Shown here piece by piece: positions 45,258-55,090 of a DNA stretch of 64,000 bases (position 1 is its first letter; each line of letters opens with the position of its first letter). Origin of the DNA: Pseudonocardia sp. SCN 73-27 (GTDB lineage: Bacteria; Actinomycetota; Actinomycetes; Mycobacteriales; Pseudonocardiaceae). Both the position numbers and the translations under genes were made by a program. The stretch is from the NCBI GenBank assembly GCA_001725415.1, contig MEGH01000010.1, forward strand, positions 1 through 64,000. The letters are read 5' to 3'. The notes under the pieces are model-generated. The model was not told where the DNA came from, searched no databases, and saw only the letters and a program-made list of their open reading frames with translations.

Positions 45258-45275
45258 GTCCCGTCCGTCGCCGTG

Positions 45276-46505
45276 CTACTTCGCCTCGGCCAGCAGCTCG
45301 CCCATGCGGGTCACGCCCGTGCGCAGGTCGTCGTCGCCCAGGGCGTAGGAGAGCCGGAAGAAGCCGGGCGTGCCGAACGCCTCGCCGGGCACGACCGCGA
45401 CCTCGGCGTGCTCCAGGATCGCCGCGGCCAGGTCGACGCTCGTGTGCGCGACCGTTCCGCGGATCTCCTTGCCCAGCAGCTCACCCACGGCCGGGTAGGC
45501 GTAGAAGGCGCCGCGCGGCGTCGGGCACTGCACACCCGGGATCGACGAGAGCAGCTCGACGATCAGCCGGCGCCGCCGGTCGAACGCCTCACGCATCTCG
45601 GCGACCGCCTCCAGCGAGCCCGAGACGGCCTCCAGCGCGGCGCGCTGCGACACGTTCGCGACGTTGGACGTCAGGTGCGACTGCAGGTTCCCCGCCGCCT
45701 TGATCACGTCGGCCGGGCCGATCATCCAGCCGACCCGCCAGCCCGTCATCGCGTACGTCTTCGCGACGCCGTTCAGCACGATCGTGCGGTCGGCGATCCC
45801 GGGCACCACGACCGGCACCGACGCGGCCTCCGCGCCGTCGTAGACGAGGTGCTCGTAGATCTCGTCGGTGATGACCCAGACGTCGTTCTCCGCGGCCCAG
45901 CGGCCCACGGCCTCGGTGAGCTCGCGGGAGGCGACCGACCCCGTCGGGTTCGACGGCGAGCACCACAGCAGTGCCTTCGTCCGCGGCGTGCGAGCGGCCT
46001 CCAGCTGTTCGACCGACGGCAGGTAGTCGGCCTCCGGGCCGGTCACGACCTCGACCGGCACGCCGCCCGCGAGGCTGATCGCCTCCGGGTAGGTGGTCCA
46101 GTACGGCGCGGGGAGGATGACCTCGTCGCCCGGGTCGACGATCGTGGCGAACGCCTGGTAGACGGCCTGCTTGCCGCCGTTGGTGACCAGCACCTGGCTC
46201 GCGGCGACCTCGAAGCCGCTGTCGCGCTTCGTCTTCACGGCGATCGCCTCGCGCAGCTCGGGCAGCCCTGCGGCGGGGGTGTAGCGGTGGTTCTTCGGGT
46301 CGGCGCACGCGGCCTGCGCGGCGGCGACGATCGCCGGCGGCGTCGGGAAGTCGGGCTCGCCCGCCCCGAAGCCGATGACGGGCCGCCCCGCCGCCTTGAG
46401 CGCCTTCGCCTTCGCGTCGACGGCCAGCGTGGCCGACTCGGCGATCCCCCCGATCCGGGCGGAGATGCGGTTCCGTGACGTCGACGTGGTCGAAGCGGTG
46501 GCCAT
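45276..46505 (-). CDS. aspC: PLP-dependent aspartate-type aminotransferase
   Basis: A 409-residue class I aminotransferase: [30 protein letters not shown] (substrate loop), the PLP lysine in [17 protein letters not shown], and the C-terminal FFRLSYAL arginine that binds the alpha-carboxylate. It transfers the amino group between aspartate or another amino acid and 2-oxoglutarate. ATG 46505 is the likely start. It is next to tRNA-Trp in several relatives. Confidence 0.9.
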   Translation of the reverse strand: MATASTTSTSRNRISARIGGIAESATLAVDAKAKALKAAGRPVIGFGAGEPDFPTPPAIVAAAQAACADPKNHRYTPAAGLPELREAIAVKTKRDSGFEVAASQVLVTNGGKQAVYQAFATIVDPGDEVILPAPYWTTYPEAISLAGGVPVEVVTGPEADYLPSVEQLEAARTPRTKALLWCSPSNPTGSVASRELTEAVGRWAAENDVWVITDEIYEHLVYDGAEAASVPVVVPGIADRTIVLNGVAKTYAMTGWRVGWMIGPADVIKAAGNLQSHLTSNVANVSQRAALEAVSGSLEAVAEMREAFDRRRRLIVELLSSIPGVQCPTPRGAFYAYPAVGELLGKEIRGTVAHTSVDLAAAILEHAEVAVVPGEAFGTPGFFRLSYALGDDDLRTGVTRMGELLAEAK

Positions 46506-46760
46506 ACGGCCATGTTCCTCCACGGTTCCGGGGCTCCCGCCAGCGGGTTTCCGGCCCTGCTCAGGGCCTCCGCGGGGGTGGGAGGTGTGCGGTTTCGAGC
46601 CGCTGCAGGGGGTGCCGTACACTCGTTGAGCCGGGTACGTCGTGCCGGTGGTGCGTGTGCGGAGATCGCGCGGGAGATCGTTCCCGGGGATCACCGGACC
46701 CCCCGCCGTGGCGACATTCGCCCGCCCCGAGCCGGTTCACAGCCGGTAGGGGCAGGCTAT

Positions 46761-46836
<76 letters not shown>

Positions 46837-46920
46837 TCGCGACATGCACGGAGACACCAGTACGAACGGTTGTGACAGGGCCGGGCGGCACGCGCCCGGC
46901 GCGGGCGGAGGACAGCGGGC

Positions 46921-47259
46921 GTGAGCGAGGAGCAGGACCGGTCCGGGCGGGAACGCCCGAGCACCGCGGCCGACCGTCGTGGTCGGCGGGCCGCGGCGGC
47001 ATCCGGTGCGTCCGCCGCGGGCAAGGGCCGCGCCACACCCGTCCGCGACAACCGACCCACCAAGGTGTCGGTTCCGAACCGGCTCGCCCGGTTCCTCCGC
47101 GAGGTCGTCGCCGAGCTGCGCAAGGTCATCTGGCCGACGCGCAAGCAGATGGTCACCTACACCATCGTCGTCCTCGTGTTCGTGTCGTTCATGGTCGCGC
47201 TCGTGGCCGGGTTCGACTTCGTGTTCGGCCAGGCGGTGGGAGCGGTCTTCGGACCGTGA
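46921..47259 (+). CDS. secE: preprotein translocase subunit SecE
   Basis: A 112-residue SecE with a long basic N-terminal extension and the single-span core [20 protein letters not shown] followed by [20 protein letters not shown]. It clamps SecY in the membrane translocon. GTG 46921 start; nusG begins 77 nt later. Confidence 0.95.
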   Translation: MSEEQDRSGRERPSTAADRRGRRAAAASGASAAGKGRATPVRDNRPTKVSVPNRLARFLREVVAELRKVIWPTRKQMVTYTIVVLVFVSFMVALVAGFDFVFGQAVGAVFGP

Positions 47260-47335
47260 CGAGCGTGGCCGACCACCCCGGCCGGCGGATCACCCGGACG
47301 CCGCCGACCACGCAGACGAAGGAAGCGAGACGTAC

Positions 47336-48274
47336 GTGACCTCCCCAGACGGCAGCCACGGAGCAGCCGACACCGACCTCACCGCAGACGAGATCGCGGC
47401 GAACGAGGCGGTGATCGACGCCGTGTCCGGTGACGACGACGTCGAGGACGAGTCGGCGTCCGTCCAGGAGGTCGACGCCGAGCTGGCGCACGACGAGGAC
47501 TCCACCGACGACGCAGCGGAGTCCGACGAGGCCGTCGCCGACGACGCGGAGGTGGGCGACGAGGTCGACGCCGAGGCGGTCGAGGCCGAGGTCGACGACG
47601 AGCTCGATGCCGACGCCGAGGGCGACGACGCGGAGGCCGCCGTCGCCGAGGTCGACGAGGACGCCGACCCGGCCGAGGAGCTGCGCGAGGCACTGCGTCG
47701 CGCCCCCGGCGACTGGTACGTCGTGCACTCCTACGCCGGCTACGAGAACAAGGTGAAGTCGAACCTCGAGACCCGGGTGCAGACCCTGGACGTCGAGGAC
47801 TTCATCTACCAGGTCGAGGTGCCCACCGAAGAGGTCACCGAGATCAAGAACGGCCAGCGCAAGCAGGTGCAGCGCAAGGTGCTGCCCGGCTACATCCTGG
47901 TGCGCATGGAGCTCAACGACCAGTCGTGGGGCGCCGTGCGCAACACCCCGGGTGTCACCGGCTTCGTCGGCGCCACGTCGCGGCCCTCACCGCTGACCAT
48001 CGACGACGTGCTCAAGTTCCTGCTGCCCAAGACCGAGCCCGCGAAGAAGGACGCCGCCAAGTCCGGTGGCGCCGCCGCGACGCCCGGCAAGGCAGCGGTC
48101 GAGGTCGACTTCGAGGTCGGCGAGTCGGTCACCGTCATGGACGGCCCGTTCGCGACGCTGCCCGCGACGATCAACGAGGTCAACGTCGACGCCCAGAAGC
48201 TCAAGGTGCTCGTCTCGATCTTCGGTCGCGAGACGCCCGTCGAGCTGGGCTTCAGCCAGGTCTCCAAGATCTGA
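47336..48274 (+). CDS. nusG: transcription antitermination/elongation factor NusG with long acidic extension
   Basis: A 312-residue NusG. Residues 126-245 are the NGN domain ([20 protein letters not shown]) and the last 55 residues the KOW domain ([20 protein letters not shown]). The first 116 residues contain no lysine or arginine and are almost entirely Asp, Glu, Ala, Val and Ser, an intrinsically disordered tail longer than in most NusG proteins. It binds RNA polymerase and ribosomal S10. GTG 47336 with AAGGAAG upstream. Confidence 0.95.
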   Translation: MTSPDGSHGAADTDLTADEIAANEAVIDAVSGDDDVEDESASVQEVDAELAHDEDSTDDAAESDEAVADDAEVGDEVDAEAVEAEVDDELDADAEGDDAEAAVAEVDEDADPAEELREALRRAPGDWYVVHSYAGYENKVKSNLETRVQTLDVEDFIYQVEVPTEEVTEIKNGQRKQVQRKVLPGYILVRMELNDQSWGAVRNTPGVTGFVGATSRPSPLTIDDVLKFLLPKTEPAKKDAAKSGGAAATPGKAAVEVDFEVGESVTVMDGPFATLPATINEVNVDAQKLKVLVSIFGRETPVELGFSQVSKI

Positions 48275-48357
48275 GGCAGGCCGGCACCCACTGAACTCGC
48301 GCCCCGGCAGGCAGGTCCGCGGCGCACCCCGAGCAGGGATCGAAGAGGAAAACAGAA

Positions 48358-48792
48358 ATGCCTCCCAAGAAGCGGAAGCTCTCCGCGATCATCAAGTTGC
48401 AGATCAAGGCCGGCGGAGCCACGCCGGCGCCGCCGGTCGGCCCCGCGCTGGGTCAGCACGGCGTCAACATCATGGAGTTCTGCAAGGCGTACAACGCCGC
48501 GACCGAGTCGCAGCGTGGGGACGTCGTGCCCGTCGAGATCTCGGTGTACGAGGACCGCTCGTTCACCTTCGAGCTCAAGACGCCTCCCGCCGCCAAGCTG
48601 CTGCTCAAGGCCGCGGGCGTCGAGAAGGGCTCCGGCGAGCCGCACACCAAGAAGGTCGCCTCGGTGACCATGGCGCAGGTCCGCGACATCGCGCAGGTCA
48701 AGATGCGCGACCTCAACGCCAACGACATCGACGCCGCCGCGAAGATCATCGCCGGCACCGCGCGTTCGATGGGCATCACGGTCAACGGCTGA
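48358..48792 (+). CDS. rplK: 50S ribosomal protein uL11
   Basis: A 144-residue uL11: [35 protein letters not shown] and the C-terminal RNA-binding helix [17 protein letters not shown]. It forms the GTPase-associated centre with 23S rRNA. GAGG upstream of the ATG. Confidence 0.98.
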   Translation: MPPKKRKLSAIIKLQIKAGGATPAPPVGPALGQHGVNIMEFCKAYNAATESQRGDVVPVEISVYEDRSFTFELKTPPAAKLLLKAAGVEKGSGEPHTKKVASVTMAQVRDIAQVKMRDLNANDIDAAAKIIAGTARSMGITVNG

Positions 48793-48865
48793 CAAGCCAC
48801 ACCCCGCAGTTGTGGGAGAGCCTGCGCGGCTCGCACCACGATCTGACCAGGACTGAAGGACAGAG

Positions 48866-49588
48866 ATGAAGCGCAGCAAGAACTACCGCAAGGCCGCAGA
48901 GCTGATCGAGCGCGACCGGCTCTACACCCCGCTCGAGGCCGCAGGCCTGGCCAAGCAGACCTCCGCCGAGTCCAAGCAGGACCCGACGGTCGAGGTCGCC
49001 ATGCGCCTGGGCGTCGACCCCCGCAAGGCCGACCAGATGGTCCGCGGGACCGTGAACCTGCCGCACGGTACCGGTAAGACCGCCCGGGTCATCGTCTTCG
49101 CCTCCGGCGACAAGGCCGCCGAGGCCGAGGCCGCCGGCGCCGACGTCGTGGGCGCCGAGGACCTGATCGAGCGCATCCAGGGTGGCTGGCTGGAGTTCGA
49201 CGCGGCCATCGCCGCGCCGGACCAGATGGCCAAGGTCGGTCGCATCGCCCGCATCCTCGGCCCGCGTGGCCTGATGCCCAACCCGAAGACCGGCACCGTC
49301 ACCCCGGACGTCGCCAAGGCCGTCAGCGACATCAAGGGCGGCAAGATCAACTTCCGGGTCGACAAGCAGGCCAACCTGCACCTGGTCATCGGCAAGGCGT
49401 CGTTCGACGCCGAGAAGCTGGTGGAGAACTACGGCGCCGTGCTGGACGAGATCCTGCGCGCCAAGCCGTCGGCCGCCAAGGGCCGGTACATCAAGAAGAT
49501 CACCGTCTCCACCACCTCGGGCCCCGGCATCCAGGTCGACCCGAACCGCACGCGCAACCTTCTCGTCGACGAGGCGCCCAGCGCCTGA
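48866..49588 (+). CDS. rplA: 50S ribosomal protein uL1
   Basis: A 240-residue uL1 ([54 protein letters not shown]). L1 is the stalk protein and a translational repressor of the rplK-rplA message. A GC-rich terminator follows 17 nt after the stop. Confidence 0.98.
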   Translation: MKRSKNYRKAAELIERDRLYTPLEAAGLAKQTSAESKQDPTVEVAMRLGVDPRKADQMVRGTVNLPHGTGKTARVIVFASGDKAAEAEAAGADVVGAEDLIERIQGGWLEFDAAIAAPDQMAKVGRIARILGPRGLMPNPKTGTVTPDVAKAVSDIKGGKINFRVDKQANLHLVIGKASFDAEKLVENYGAVLDEILRAKPSAAKGRYIKKITVSTTSGPGIQVDPNRTRNLLVDEAPSA

Positions 49589-49605
49589 CGCGAGACCTGC
49601 TCGAC

Positions 49606-49640
49606 CGACGCCCCCGCCGCCTCCCGCGGCGGGGGCGTCG
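49606..49640 (+). terminator. terminator of the secE-nusG-rplKA unit
   Basis: A 15-bp perfect stem (49606-49620 with 49626-49640) and 5-nt loop just after rplA, without a pronounced T-run as usual in high-GC actinobacteria. Confidence 0.85.
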
Positions 49641-49669
49641 TCGTGTTCCCGGGGTTGCCGAAGCGCCGG

Positions 49670-49719
49670 GCGCAACCTCACTGTCGTATTTCGCCGCTCC
49701 GGCAGCAGCGAGGTTGCGC
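49670..49719. repeat. GCGCAACCTC-family hairpin, copy
   Basis: GCGCAACCTC (49670-49679) and GAGGTTGCGC (49710-49719) pair perfectly; the right arm carries the AGCAGCGAGGTTGCGC core shared with copies at 50.55 and 50.62 kb. Confidence 0.7.
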
Positions 49720-49743
49720 GCCGGCTCGAAGCGTCGGAAGAAG

Positions 49744-49773
49744 TTGACGTGTCGGGTTTTTCCGACGTAAGTT
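49744..49773 (+). promoter_or_regulatory. promoter of the ArsR gene
   Basis: TTGACG (49744-49749) and TAAGTT (49768-49773) with an 18-nt spacer; a GTCGG/CCGAC dyad lies in between and the GTG start is 7 nt after the -10, so the transcript would be leaderless and likely autoregulated. Confidence 0.6.
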
Positions 49774-49779
49774 GGGCAC

Positions 49780-50103
49780 GTGCCCGACGACGTCTTCGAC
49801 GCACTCGCCAACCCCGTCCGCCGACGGCTCATCGAATTGTTGGCCCAGGGGCCGCGCACGGCGGGTGACCTCGCGGCGCAGTTCTCGCTGAGCCGCCCCG
49901 CCGTGGCCGAACACCTGCAGGTGCTGCGCCGCACCGGCCTCGTCCGCGACGAGCAGGTCGGCCGGCAGCGCAACTACCACCTGACCGGCGAGCCGCTCGC
50001 CGAGGTCGAGGCCTGGCTGCACCCGCTCGAACGCTTCTGGCGGGCTCGCCTGCGTGTCCTGGCGGACGTCGTCGAGAACCCCGAACCCGAGGAGAACTCG
50101 TGA
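49780..50103 (+). CDS. ArsR-family regulator
   Basis: A 107-residue winged helix (DVFDALANPVRRRLIELLAQ, then LAAQFSLSRPAVAEHLQVLR). It has no cysteines, so metal sensing is unlikely; such ArsR proteins paired with SRPBCC genes are common and of unknown effector. Its stop overlaps the next start (GTGA). Confidence 0.88.
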   Translation: MPDDVFDALANPVRRRLIELLAQGPRTAGDLAAQFSLSRPAVAEHLQVLRRTGLVRDEQVGRQRNYHLTGEPLAEVEAWLHPLERFWRARLRVLADVVENPEPEENS

Positions 50104-50507
50104 GCGAGATTGCCACGATCACCGTCGACCAGTACGTCGCCGCCTCGCCCGAGCGGGTGTGGCGCGCGCTGACCGACCCCGAGACCCACGCCCGCTGGTG
50201 GGCACCCGGCGACATCGCCGGCGTCGTCGGCCACCGGTTCCACCTGGAGATGCCGGGCTTCGGGTCGATCCCCTGCGAGGTACTGGAGGCGCAGCCGCAC
50301 GAGCGGTTCGTCTACACCTTCAACGGCGACTGGACGCTCACCTGGACCCTGGTCGCCGAGGGCACCGGCACCCGCCTGCTGCTGGAGCACTCCGGGTTCG
50401 ACCTCGACGACACGCGCGCCCGCGCCGCCTTCGAGCGGATGGGGCCCGGCTGGCGCGACGTGGTGGTCCCGCGGCTGGCAGCCCTCGTCGAACAGGCCGC
50501 GGCCTGA
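50100..50507 (+). CDS. SRPBCC (AHSA1-like) domain protein
   Basis: A 135-residue START/AHSA1-like protein (ATITVDQYVAASPERVWRAL, then TDPETHARWWAPGD and TRLLLEHSGFD). The cavity binds a small hydrophobic ligand. It is translationally coupled to ArsR, a typical regulator-effector-binding pair. Confidence 0.87.
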   Translation: MSEIATITVDQYVAASPERVWRALTDPETHARWWAPGDIAGVVGHRFHLEMPGFGSIPCEVLEAQPHERFVYTFNGDWTLTWTLVAEGTGTRLLLEHSGFDLDDTRARAAFERMGPGWRDVVVPRLAALVEQAAA

Positions 50508-50516
50508 CTCCGCGCC

Positions 50517-50569
50517 GCGCGCAACTACCCGGTCGGTTCTGGCCGCGCCAGAGCAGCGAGGTTGCGCGC
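50517..50569. repeat. GCGCAAC-family hairpin, copy
   Basis: GCGCGCAAC (50517-50525) pairs with GTTGCGCGC (50561-50569); the right side holds the AGCAGCGAGGTTGCGC core (50552-50567). Confidence 0.65.
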
Positions 50570-50576
50570 CACCATT

Positions 50577-50633
50577 CGCGCGCAACCGCATGGTTGTGCC
50601 GACCCCCGAAACGCAGCAGCGAGGTTGCGCGCG
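50577..50633. repeat. GCGCAAC-family hairpin, copy
   Basis: An 11-bp stem, CGCGCGCAACC (50577-50587) with GGTTGCGCGCG (50623-50633), again with the AGCAGCGAGGTTGCGC core (50615-50630). With the preceding copy it fills the whole gap between the SRPBCC gene and the convergent racemase. Confidence 0.65.
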
Positions 50634-50640
50634 GCGGTTG

Positions 50641-51729
50641 TCAGGCCCAGTCGATGAGGACGGCGGCGGCGTCGACGGTCTCGGCGCCGGTCGCGCCCGC
50701 GGCCCCCGGGGTGCGAGAGAACCTCGGGGCGGCCGCCGCTTGGGGGACGCCGTTCTGCTCGACGATCGTGTCCCGCGCCGTGACGTGCGGGTGCGCGGCG
50801 GCCTCGGCGAACGACAGCACCGGGGTCACGCAGGCGTCGGTGGGGGCGAAGACGTCGGCCCACTCGTCGCGGGTCCGGGAGGCGAACACCCCGGCGATCC
50901 GGGCCCGGACCACCGGCCAGCCGTTGCGGTCGAGCTGGTGCGGCAGGTCCTCCCCATCGAGCTGGAGGCCCTTCAGCAGCGCCGCGTAGAACTGCGGCTC
51001 GATTGCCCCGACGGCGACGTGCCGGCCGTCGGAACAGGTGTAGGTGTCGTAGAACGGGGCGTGCCCGTCGAGCAGGTTGGCGTCGGGCTCGTCGGTCCAC
51101 AGCTTCTGCGCGAGCAGCGACCACACCATCTGCACGAGGATGCTGGCGCCGTCGATCATGGCGGCGTCGACGACCTGGCCCTCGCCGGAGCTCTTCGCCT
51201 CCCACAGCGCGGCGAGGACGCCGACGAGCAGCAGCATCGAGCCGCCGCCGAAGTCGCCGACGAGGTTGAGCGGCGGCACGGGCCGTTCGCCCTCGCGGCC
51301 GATGGCGTGCAGCGCCCCGGTGAGGGAGATGTAGTTGATGTCGTGGCCCGCCCGGTCGGCGAGCGGGCCCTCCTGCCCCCAGCCGGTGACGCGGCCGTAG
51401 ACGAGGCGGGGGTTGCGCCGCAGGCAGTCGTCGGGGCCGACGCCGAGGCGTTCGGTCACGCCGGGCCGGTAGCCCTCGATGAGCAGGTCGGCGCGTTCGA
51501 CGAGGCCGAGCACGGTCTCGCGGCCGGCGGGGTCCTTGAGGTCGGCGACGACGCGGCGACGGCCGCGCTGCACGACGTCGGCGGAGCTGTCGCCGAGCTG
51601 CAGGCCACCGGGGCGGTCGATGCGGACGACGTCGGCGCCCAGGTCGGCCAGGATCATCGCCGCGTGCGGTCCCGGCCCGATCCCGGCCAGCTCGACGACT
51701 CTCAGTCCTGCCAGCGGCCCCTTGCCCAC
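50641..51729 (-). CDS. mcr: alpha-methylacyl-CoA racemase (CoA-transferase family III)
   Basis: A 362-residue family III CoA-transferase of the MCR/AMACR subgroup. The acid/base pair H129 (GHDINY) and D159 (VGDFGGG) matches the His126/Asp156 spacing of Mycobacterium MCR. It interconverts (2R)- and (2S)-methylacyl-CoA in the breakdown of branched fatty acids and sterol side chains. This fits the SCP2, NDMA-ADH and mce genes downstream. Confidence 0.87.
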   Translation of the reverse strand: MGKGPLAGLRVVELAGIGPGPHAAMILADLGADVVRIDRPGGLQLGDSSADVVQRGRRRVVADLKDPAGRETVLGLVERADLLIEGYRPGVTERLGVGPDDCLRRNPRLVYGRVTGWGQEGPLADRAGHDINYISLTGALHAIGREGERPVPPLNLVGDFGGGSMLLLVGVLAALWEAKSSGEGQVVDAAMIDGASILVQMVWSLLAQKLWTDEPDANLLDGHAPFYDTYTCSDGRHVAVGAIEPQFYAALLKGLQLDGEDLPHQLDRNGWPVVRARIAGVFASRTRDEWADVFAPTDACVTPVLSFAEAAAHPHVTARDTIVEQNGVPQAAAAPRFSRTPGAAGATGAETVDAAAVLIDWA

Positions 51730-51790
51730 ACCGACTCCTTCGTCCGCACCGACGTCCTTGCGCCGACCCTAGATCAGGGACGGTCGCGCC

Positions 51791-51838
51791 TCATGCGACG
51801 GCGGTCTCATGCGACGGCGGTCTCACGCGACGGCGATG
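51791..51838. repeat. three tandem 16-bp repeats at a gene end
   Basis: Two identical units TCATGCGACGGCGGTC and a third with three changes lie head-to-tail; the third contains the stop codon and last codons of the MocR gene. It looks like duplicated 3' coding sequence. Confidence 0.8.
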
Positions 51839-53298
51839 GGATCCTGGTCACCGGTGACGACAGCGCCGTCGAGGCCGTACCAGGCCTGGGCGAGGTCGTC
51901 GAGGGCAGCGTCCATGCGGTCACGGCGCAGGGTGAACGGCAGCCGCAGGTTGCGTTCGAACGCGCCGTCGATGCCGAACCGGGGCCCGGCGGCGAGGAGT
52001 ACGCCGTGGCGGCGGGCGGCCGAGGTGAGCCTGCTCGACACCGGGGCGCCGAGGTCGAGCCACAGGCTGAGGCCGCCGCCGGGGCGGGCCGAGGTCCAGG
52101 TGGGGAACAGCTCGGCGAGCCGGCCACGCAGGTGGTCGCGGGCGGCGAGCAGCTCGGTCCGGCGGGCGTCGGCGACGGTGGCGATGTCGTCGATCAGCCG
52201 GGCGGCGAGGAGGTGGTCGAGGACGGCGCCGCCGAGGTCGATGGCCGGCCGGACCGACGCCAGCCTGCGGATGGTCGCCGCCGGGCCCCGGATCCAGCCG
52301 ACGCGCAGACCGCCCCAGAAGATCTTGGACGCCGAGCCGACCGTGATGACCAGCGACGACTCCGCGGCCCCGCCGAAGGTGGCGAACGGTGCCGGCTGCG
52401 GCACCGACAGGGGGAGCTCGCTGAGCGTCTCGTCGATGACGAGGGTCGTGCCGGTGCGCCGGGCCAGCGCGACGAGCGCCTCCCGGTCGTCGGGCGGCAT
52501 CAGGTGGCCGGTGGGGTTCTGGAAGTCCGGGATCAGGTAGGCGAGCCGGGGCGCGGCGTCGCGGACCCCGGCGGTGACCTGGTCGAGGTCCCAGCCGTCG
52601 GCGGTGAAGGGCACGGGCACGGGCCGGCCGCCGCGGACACGGATCGCGTCGAGCGCGTTGGGGTAGGTCGGGTGCTCGACCAGGACCCGGTCGCCCGGGG
52701 TGACGAGCGCGTTGAGGACGAGCGCGATCGCGTTCTGCGCGCCGGACGTCACGAGGATCTGGTCGGGCGTGGTGGGCAGGCCGCGCTGGGTGTAGCGGCG
52801 GGCGATGGCGGCGCGCAGCACGGGGAGGCCGGTGACGTCGTAGCCGTGGTTGCTCAGGTGGGCGTCGAGGTCGCCGACGGCGGCCGCGGCGGCGGCCCGC
52901 ACCGCGTCGAGCGGCGCCGGGAGCGCGGCGAAGGCCAGGTCGTGGACGGTGTCGTCGTGGACCGGCGTGAACGCCCCCAGCGGTGGGGTTTGTTCGCCTG
53001 CCCGGGCGTCGGGCAGCCGGGTCCAGCTGCCGGAGCCGCGCCGGCTGTGCAGGAACCCGTTCTCGCGCAACGACTCGTACGCGGTGGCGACGGTCGTGCG
53101 GCTCACCTCGAGGGCGCCGGCGAGTTCGCGTTCGGCGGGGACGCGGGTACCGAGGGGGAGTCGGCCGTCGAGGACGAGGAGCCGGATCTGGTCGGTCAGC
53201 GCGGACGCCAGGGCGCGGCCCTCGGGCGGACGCCACGCGCCGAGGATGCGCGCGAACGTCTGGGCGCCGATGCGCCGTTCCAGGTCGTCATGGGGCAT
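51823..53298 (-). CDS. MocR-type GntR/aminotransferase regulator
   Basis: A 491-residue fusion. Residues 20-95 are a GntR winged helix (ASALTDQIRLLVLDGRLPLG, VSRTTVATAYESLRENGFL); residues 110-480 are a class-I aminotransferase domain with the PLP lysine in VGSASKIFWGGLRVGW and the YPN/NPTG motifs. MocR regulators use PLP or its adducts as effector and usually control the adjacent divergent gene, here a small membrane protein. Confidence 0.9.
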   Translation of the reverse strand: MPHDDLERRIGAQTFARILGAWRPPEGRALASALTDQIRLLVLDGRLPLGTRVPAERELAGALEVSRTTVATAYESLRENGFLHSRRGSGSWTRLPDARAGEQTPPLGAFTPVHDDTVHDLAFAALPAPLDAVRAAAAAAVGDLDAHLSNHGYDVTGLPVLRAAIARRYTQRGLPTTPDQILVTSGAQNAIALVLNALVTPGDRVLVEHPTYPNALDAIRVRGGRPVPVPFTADGWDLDQVTAGVRDAAPRLAYLIPDFQNPTGHLMPPDDREALVALARRTGTTLVIDETLSELPLSVPQPAPFATFGGAAESSLVITVGSASKIFWGGLRVGWIRGPAATIRRLASVRPAIDLGGAVLDHLLAARLIDDIATVADARRTELLAARDHLRGRLAELFPTWTSARPGGGLSLWLDLGAPVSSRLTSAARRHGVLLAAGPRFGIDGAFERNLRLPFTLRRDRMDAALDDLAQAWYGLDGAVVTGDQDPIAVA

Positions 53299-53317
53299 GA
53301 CGGGCCACTCTCTCCGA

Positions 53318-53342
53318 ATTGGCTATGCCGGACCAGGCCAAT
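53318..53342. promoter_or_regulatory. candidate MocR operator
   Basis: ATTGGC (53318-53323) and GCCAAT (53337-53342), 13 nt apart, lie in the 62-nt gap between the divergent MocR and small membrane genes. Confidence 0.5.
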
Positions 53343-53360
53343 CGTAGACACGATAGAGGC

Positions 53361-53618
53361 ATGACACCACTATTGGTTCTCGTTCTGGTCCTCACCGCCC
53401 TCGCCGCAGCGGCCACCCGCTACGGCGCCGACAGCCGCGAACGCACCGGCGACGACGCCTTCGAGCGGCCACCGCGCCGGCACACGCTCATCGGTGACCT
53501 GGCGGCGCTGGGCTCACGGCTGGCCCGGGCCGCCGCCCGCCCACAGCACACCACCGACACGCGCGCCGCTCAGGGAGTCCACTCCCAGTACCCGCGCGCG
53601 AAGACCTCCACCGCGTGA
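53361..53618 (+). CDS. small membrane-anchored hypothetical protein
   Basis: An 85-residue protein with one N-terminal helix (TPLLVLVLVLTALAAAATRY) and a basic tail rich in Arg and His. It is divergent from the MocR gene and could be its target, but no family was recognised. Its 3' end overlaps the convergent gene by 49 nt. Confidence 0.55.
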   Translation: MTPLLVLVLVLTALAAAATRYGADSRERTGDDAFERPPRRHTLIGDLAALGSRLARAAARPQHTTDTRAAQGVHSQYPRAKTSTA

Positions 53619-53833
53619 CCGCCACGGTCGCGACGCTCGGCGGTGTAGTGGTAGCGACCCGGCTGCCACCTGTCGTGCATCGCGACCGCGGCGAGGTGGT
53701 CGAGCGCCCACTGCTCCCACACCAGCGGCACCTCCGGCAACGGCTCGGGGGCGTCGCACTCGATGTCGGTGAACGGGTGCATGTGGCCGCGTAACGGCGT
53801 CCACATCTGCACGTCGAGCCACACCACGTCCAT
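53570..53833 (-). CDS. hypothetical protein
   Basis: An 87-residue protein rich in Trp, His and acidic residues (DVVWLDVQMWTPLRGHMHPF, then WEQWALDHLAAVAMHDRWQP). It has no recognisable domain, signal peptide or membrane segment. The composition is protein-like, unlike the shadow readings around it. Confidence 0.55.
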   Translation of the reverse strand: MDVVWLDVQMWTPLRGHMHPFTDIECDAPEPLPEVPLVWEQWALDHLAAVAMHDRWQPGRYHYTAERRDRGGHAVEVFARGYWEWTP

Positions 53834-53905
53834 GATCGCCTCCGCCGGGAGTATCGGCGGGGACGACGCCCATGACCTGCGGAGTCACCCGAACAGGCGT
53901 CCCTC

Positions 53906-54316
53906 TCAGGCGTCGAGCAGGTCCGCGCGCCCGGCCTCCTCGAGGCTCTGCCGGTACGGCCCGAACAGGCCCTTGGCCAGCGGCAGCACCGTCAACAGCT
54001 TCGCGACGGGCCCCTTCGCCCGCACCTGTCCCTTCGCCAGAGCCACCGGCAGCACGACCTTGCCCAACCAGAACCTGTTCCCGGTGTCGGCCGACATGAA
54101 CAGCTCGACGTTCGGCGTCGGCCCCTGGCCCGCACCGGTGTGCAGCTCGGCGTTCGGCATGTCGACGGTGATCACCGCATCCGGGTCGGTGTAGGTCACC
54201 CGCAGCACGACGCCCGACGGCTTCAGCTTGGCCACCAGGTCCGGGTTCTCCATCCCGATGCGGAACACCCCGCCCAGGAACCGGTAGACCTCGTCCTCGT
54301 TCGCGAACGCCGCCAC
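53906..54316 (-). CDS. SCP2 sterol-binding domain protein
   Basis: A 136-residue SCP2-fold protein (EDEVYRFLGGVFRIGMENPD, VVLRVTYTDPDAVITVDMPN, VELFMSADTGNRFWLGKV). Such proteins carry sterols, fatty acyl chains or isoprenoids. GTG 54316 has GGAGGAG 7 nt upstream. It fits the lipid-handling genes that follow. Confidence 0.82.
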   Translation of the reverse strand: MAAFANEDEVYRFLGGVFRIGMENPDLVAKLKPSGVVLRVTYTDPDAVITVDMPNAELHTGAGQGPTPNVELFMSADTGNRFWLGKVVLPVALAKGQVRAKGPVAKLLTVLPLAKGLFGPYRQSLEEAGRADLLDA

Positions 54317-54411
54317 GGCGCGACTCCTCCCGTCGACTGCCGGGCAGTCTGTCCGACGCCGGGCCCCGCGCACGACTCCCTGATCGGGCCACGGTTGGCC
54401 CGGCTGGGCCG

Positions 54412-55068
54412 TCAGCGGGGTTCGTCCAGCAGACCCGCCCGCCCCGCCAGCGCCGCCGCCTCGATTCGGTTCGCCGCACCCAGCTTGTGCAGCAACGACG
54501 CGATCATCCGCTTGGCCGTCCGCTCGCTCACCAGCAGCGGTCGCGCGATCTCGCTGGTCTCGCACCCGCGGGCGAGCATCGTCCACAGCTCGACGTCGCG
54601 CTCGGTGAGCCTCTCCAGCAGCCCGTCCGCCGTGCGGTCGGCGGCGACGAGCAGCGCGTCGAGCAGCTCGGCGCGCACCACCCGCACCCCCGCCACCAAC
54701 GCCAGCAGCGGCGCCACCAGCACCTGCGGATCGGCCGACTTCCCGAGATAGCCGTCGGCACCCGCGCGCAGCGCCGCGGCCGCCAGCTCCAGGTCCTCGG
54801 TACCCGACAACGCCAGCACCCGCGTCGCCGGATACGCCGCCTTCACCCGGCGGATCGTCTCCACCCCGCCCAGCGGCGGCAGCGCGAGATCCACGATCGC
54901 GATGTCGGCCGCGTGCTTGCCGACCAGCGCGACGGCCTCCTCACCCGCCGTCGTCGACCCCGCCACGACGAACGCGTCACCCGCGCGCGACTCCAGCAGC
55001 AACGCCAGGCCCTCCGCGAAGAGGGCATGGTCGTCGACGATGACGACGACGTGCCGACCGTCCTGCAC
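54412..55068 (-). CDS. NarL/FixJ-type response regulator
   Basis: A 218-residue response regulator: receiver with D60 in IAIVDLALPPLGG and K in GYLGKSADP, then a LuxR-type HTH (LTERDVELWTMLARG, VSERTAKRMIASLLHKLGAA). It is divergent from the histidine kinase gene with only 22 nt between the starts. Confidence 0.92.
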   Translation of the reverse strand: MQDGRHVVVIVDDHALFAEGLALLLESRAGDAFVVAGSTTAGEEAVALVGKHAADIAIVDLALPPLGGVETIRRVKAAYPATRVLALSGTEDLELAAAALRAGADGYLGKSADPQVLVAPLLALVAGVRVVRAELLDALLVAADRTADGLLERLTERDVELWTMLARGCETSEIARPLLVSERTAKRMIASLLHKLGAANRIEAAALAGRAGLLDEPR

Positions 55069-55090
55069 GGCGTGACCCTACTGTCGGCGC

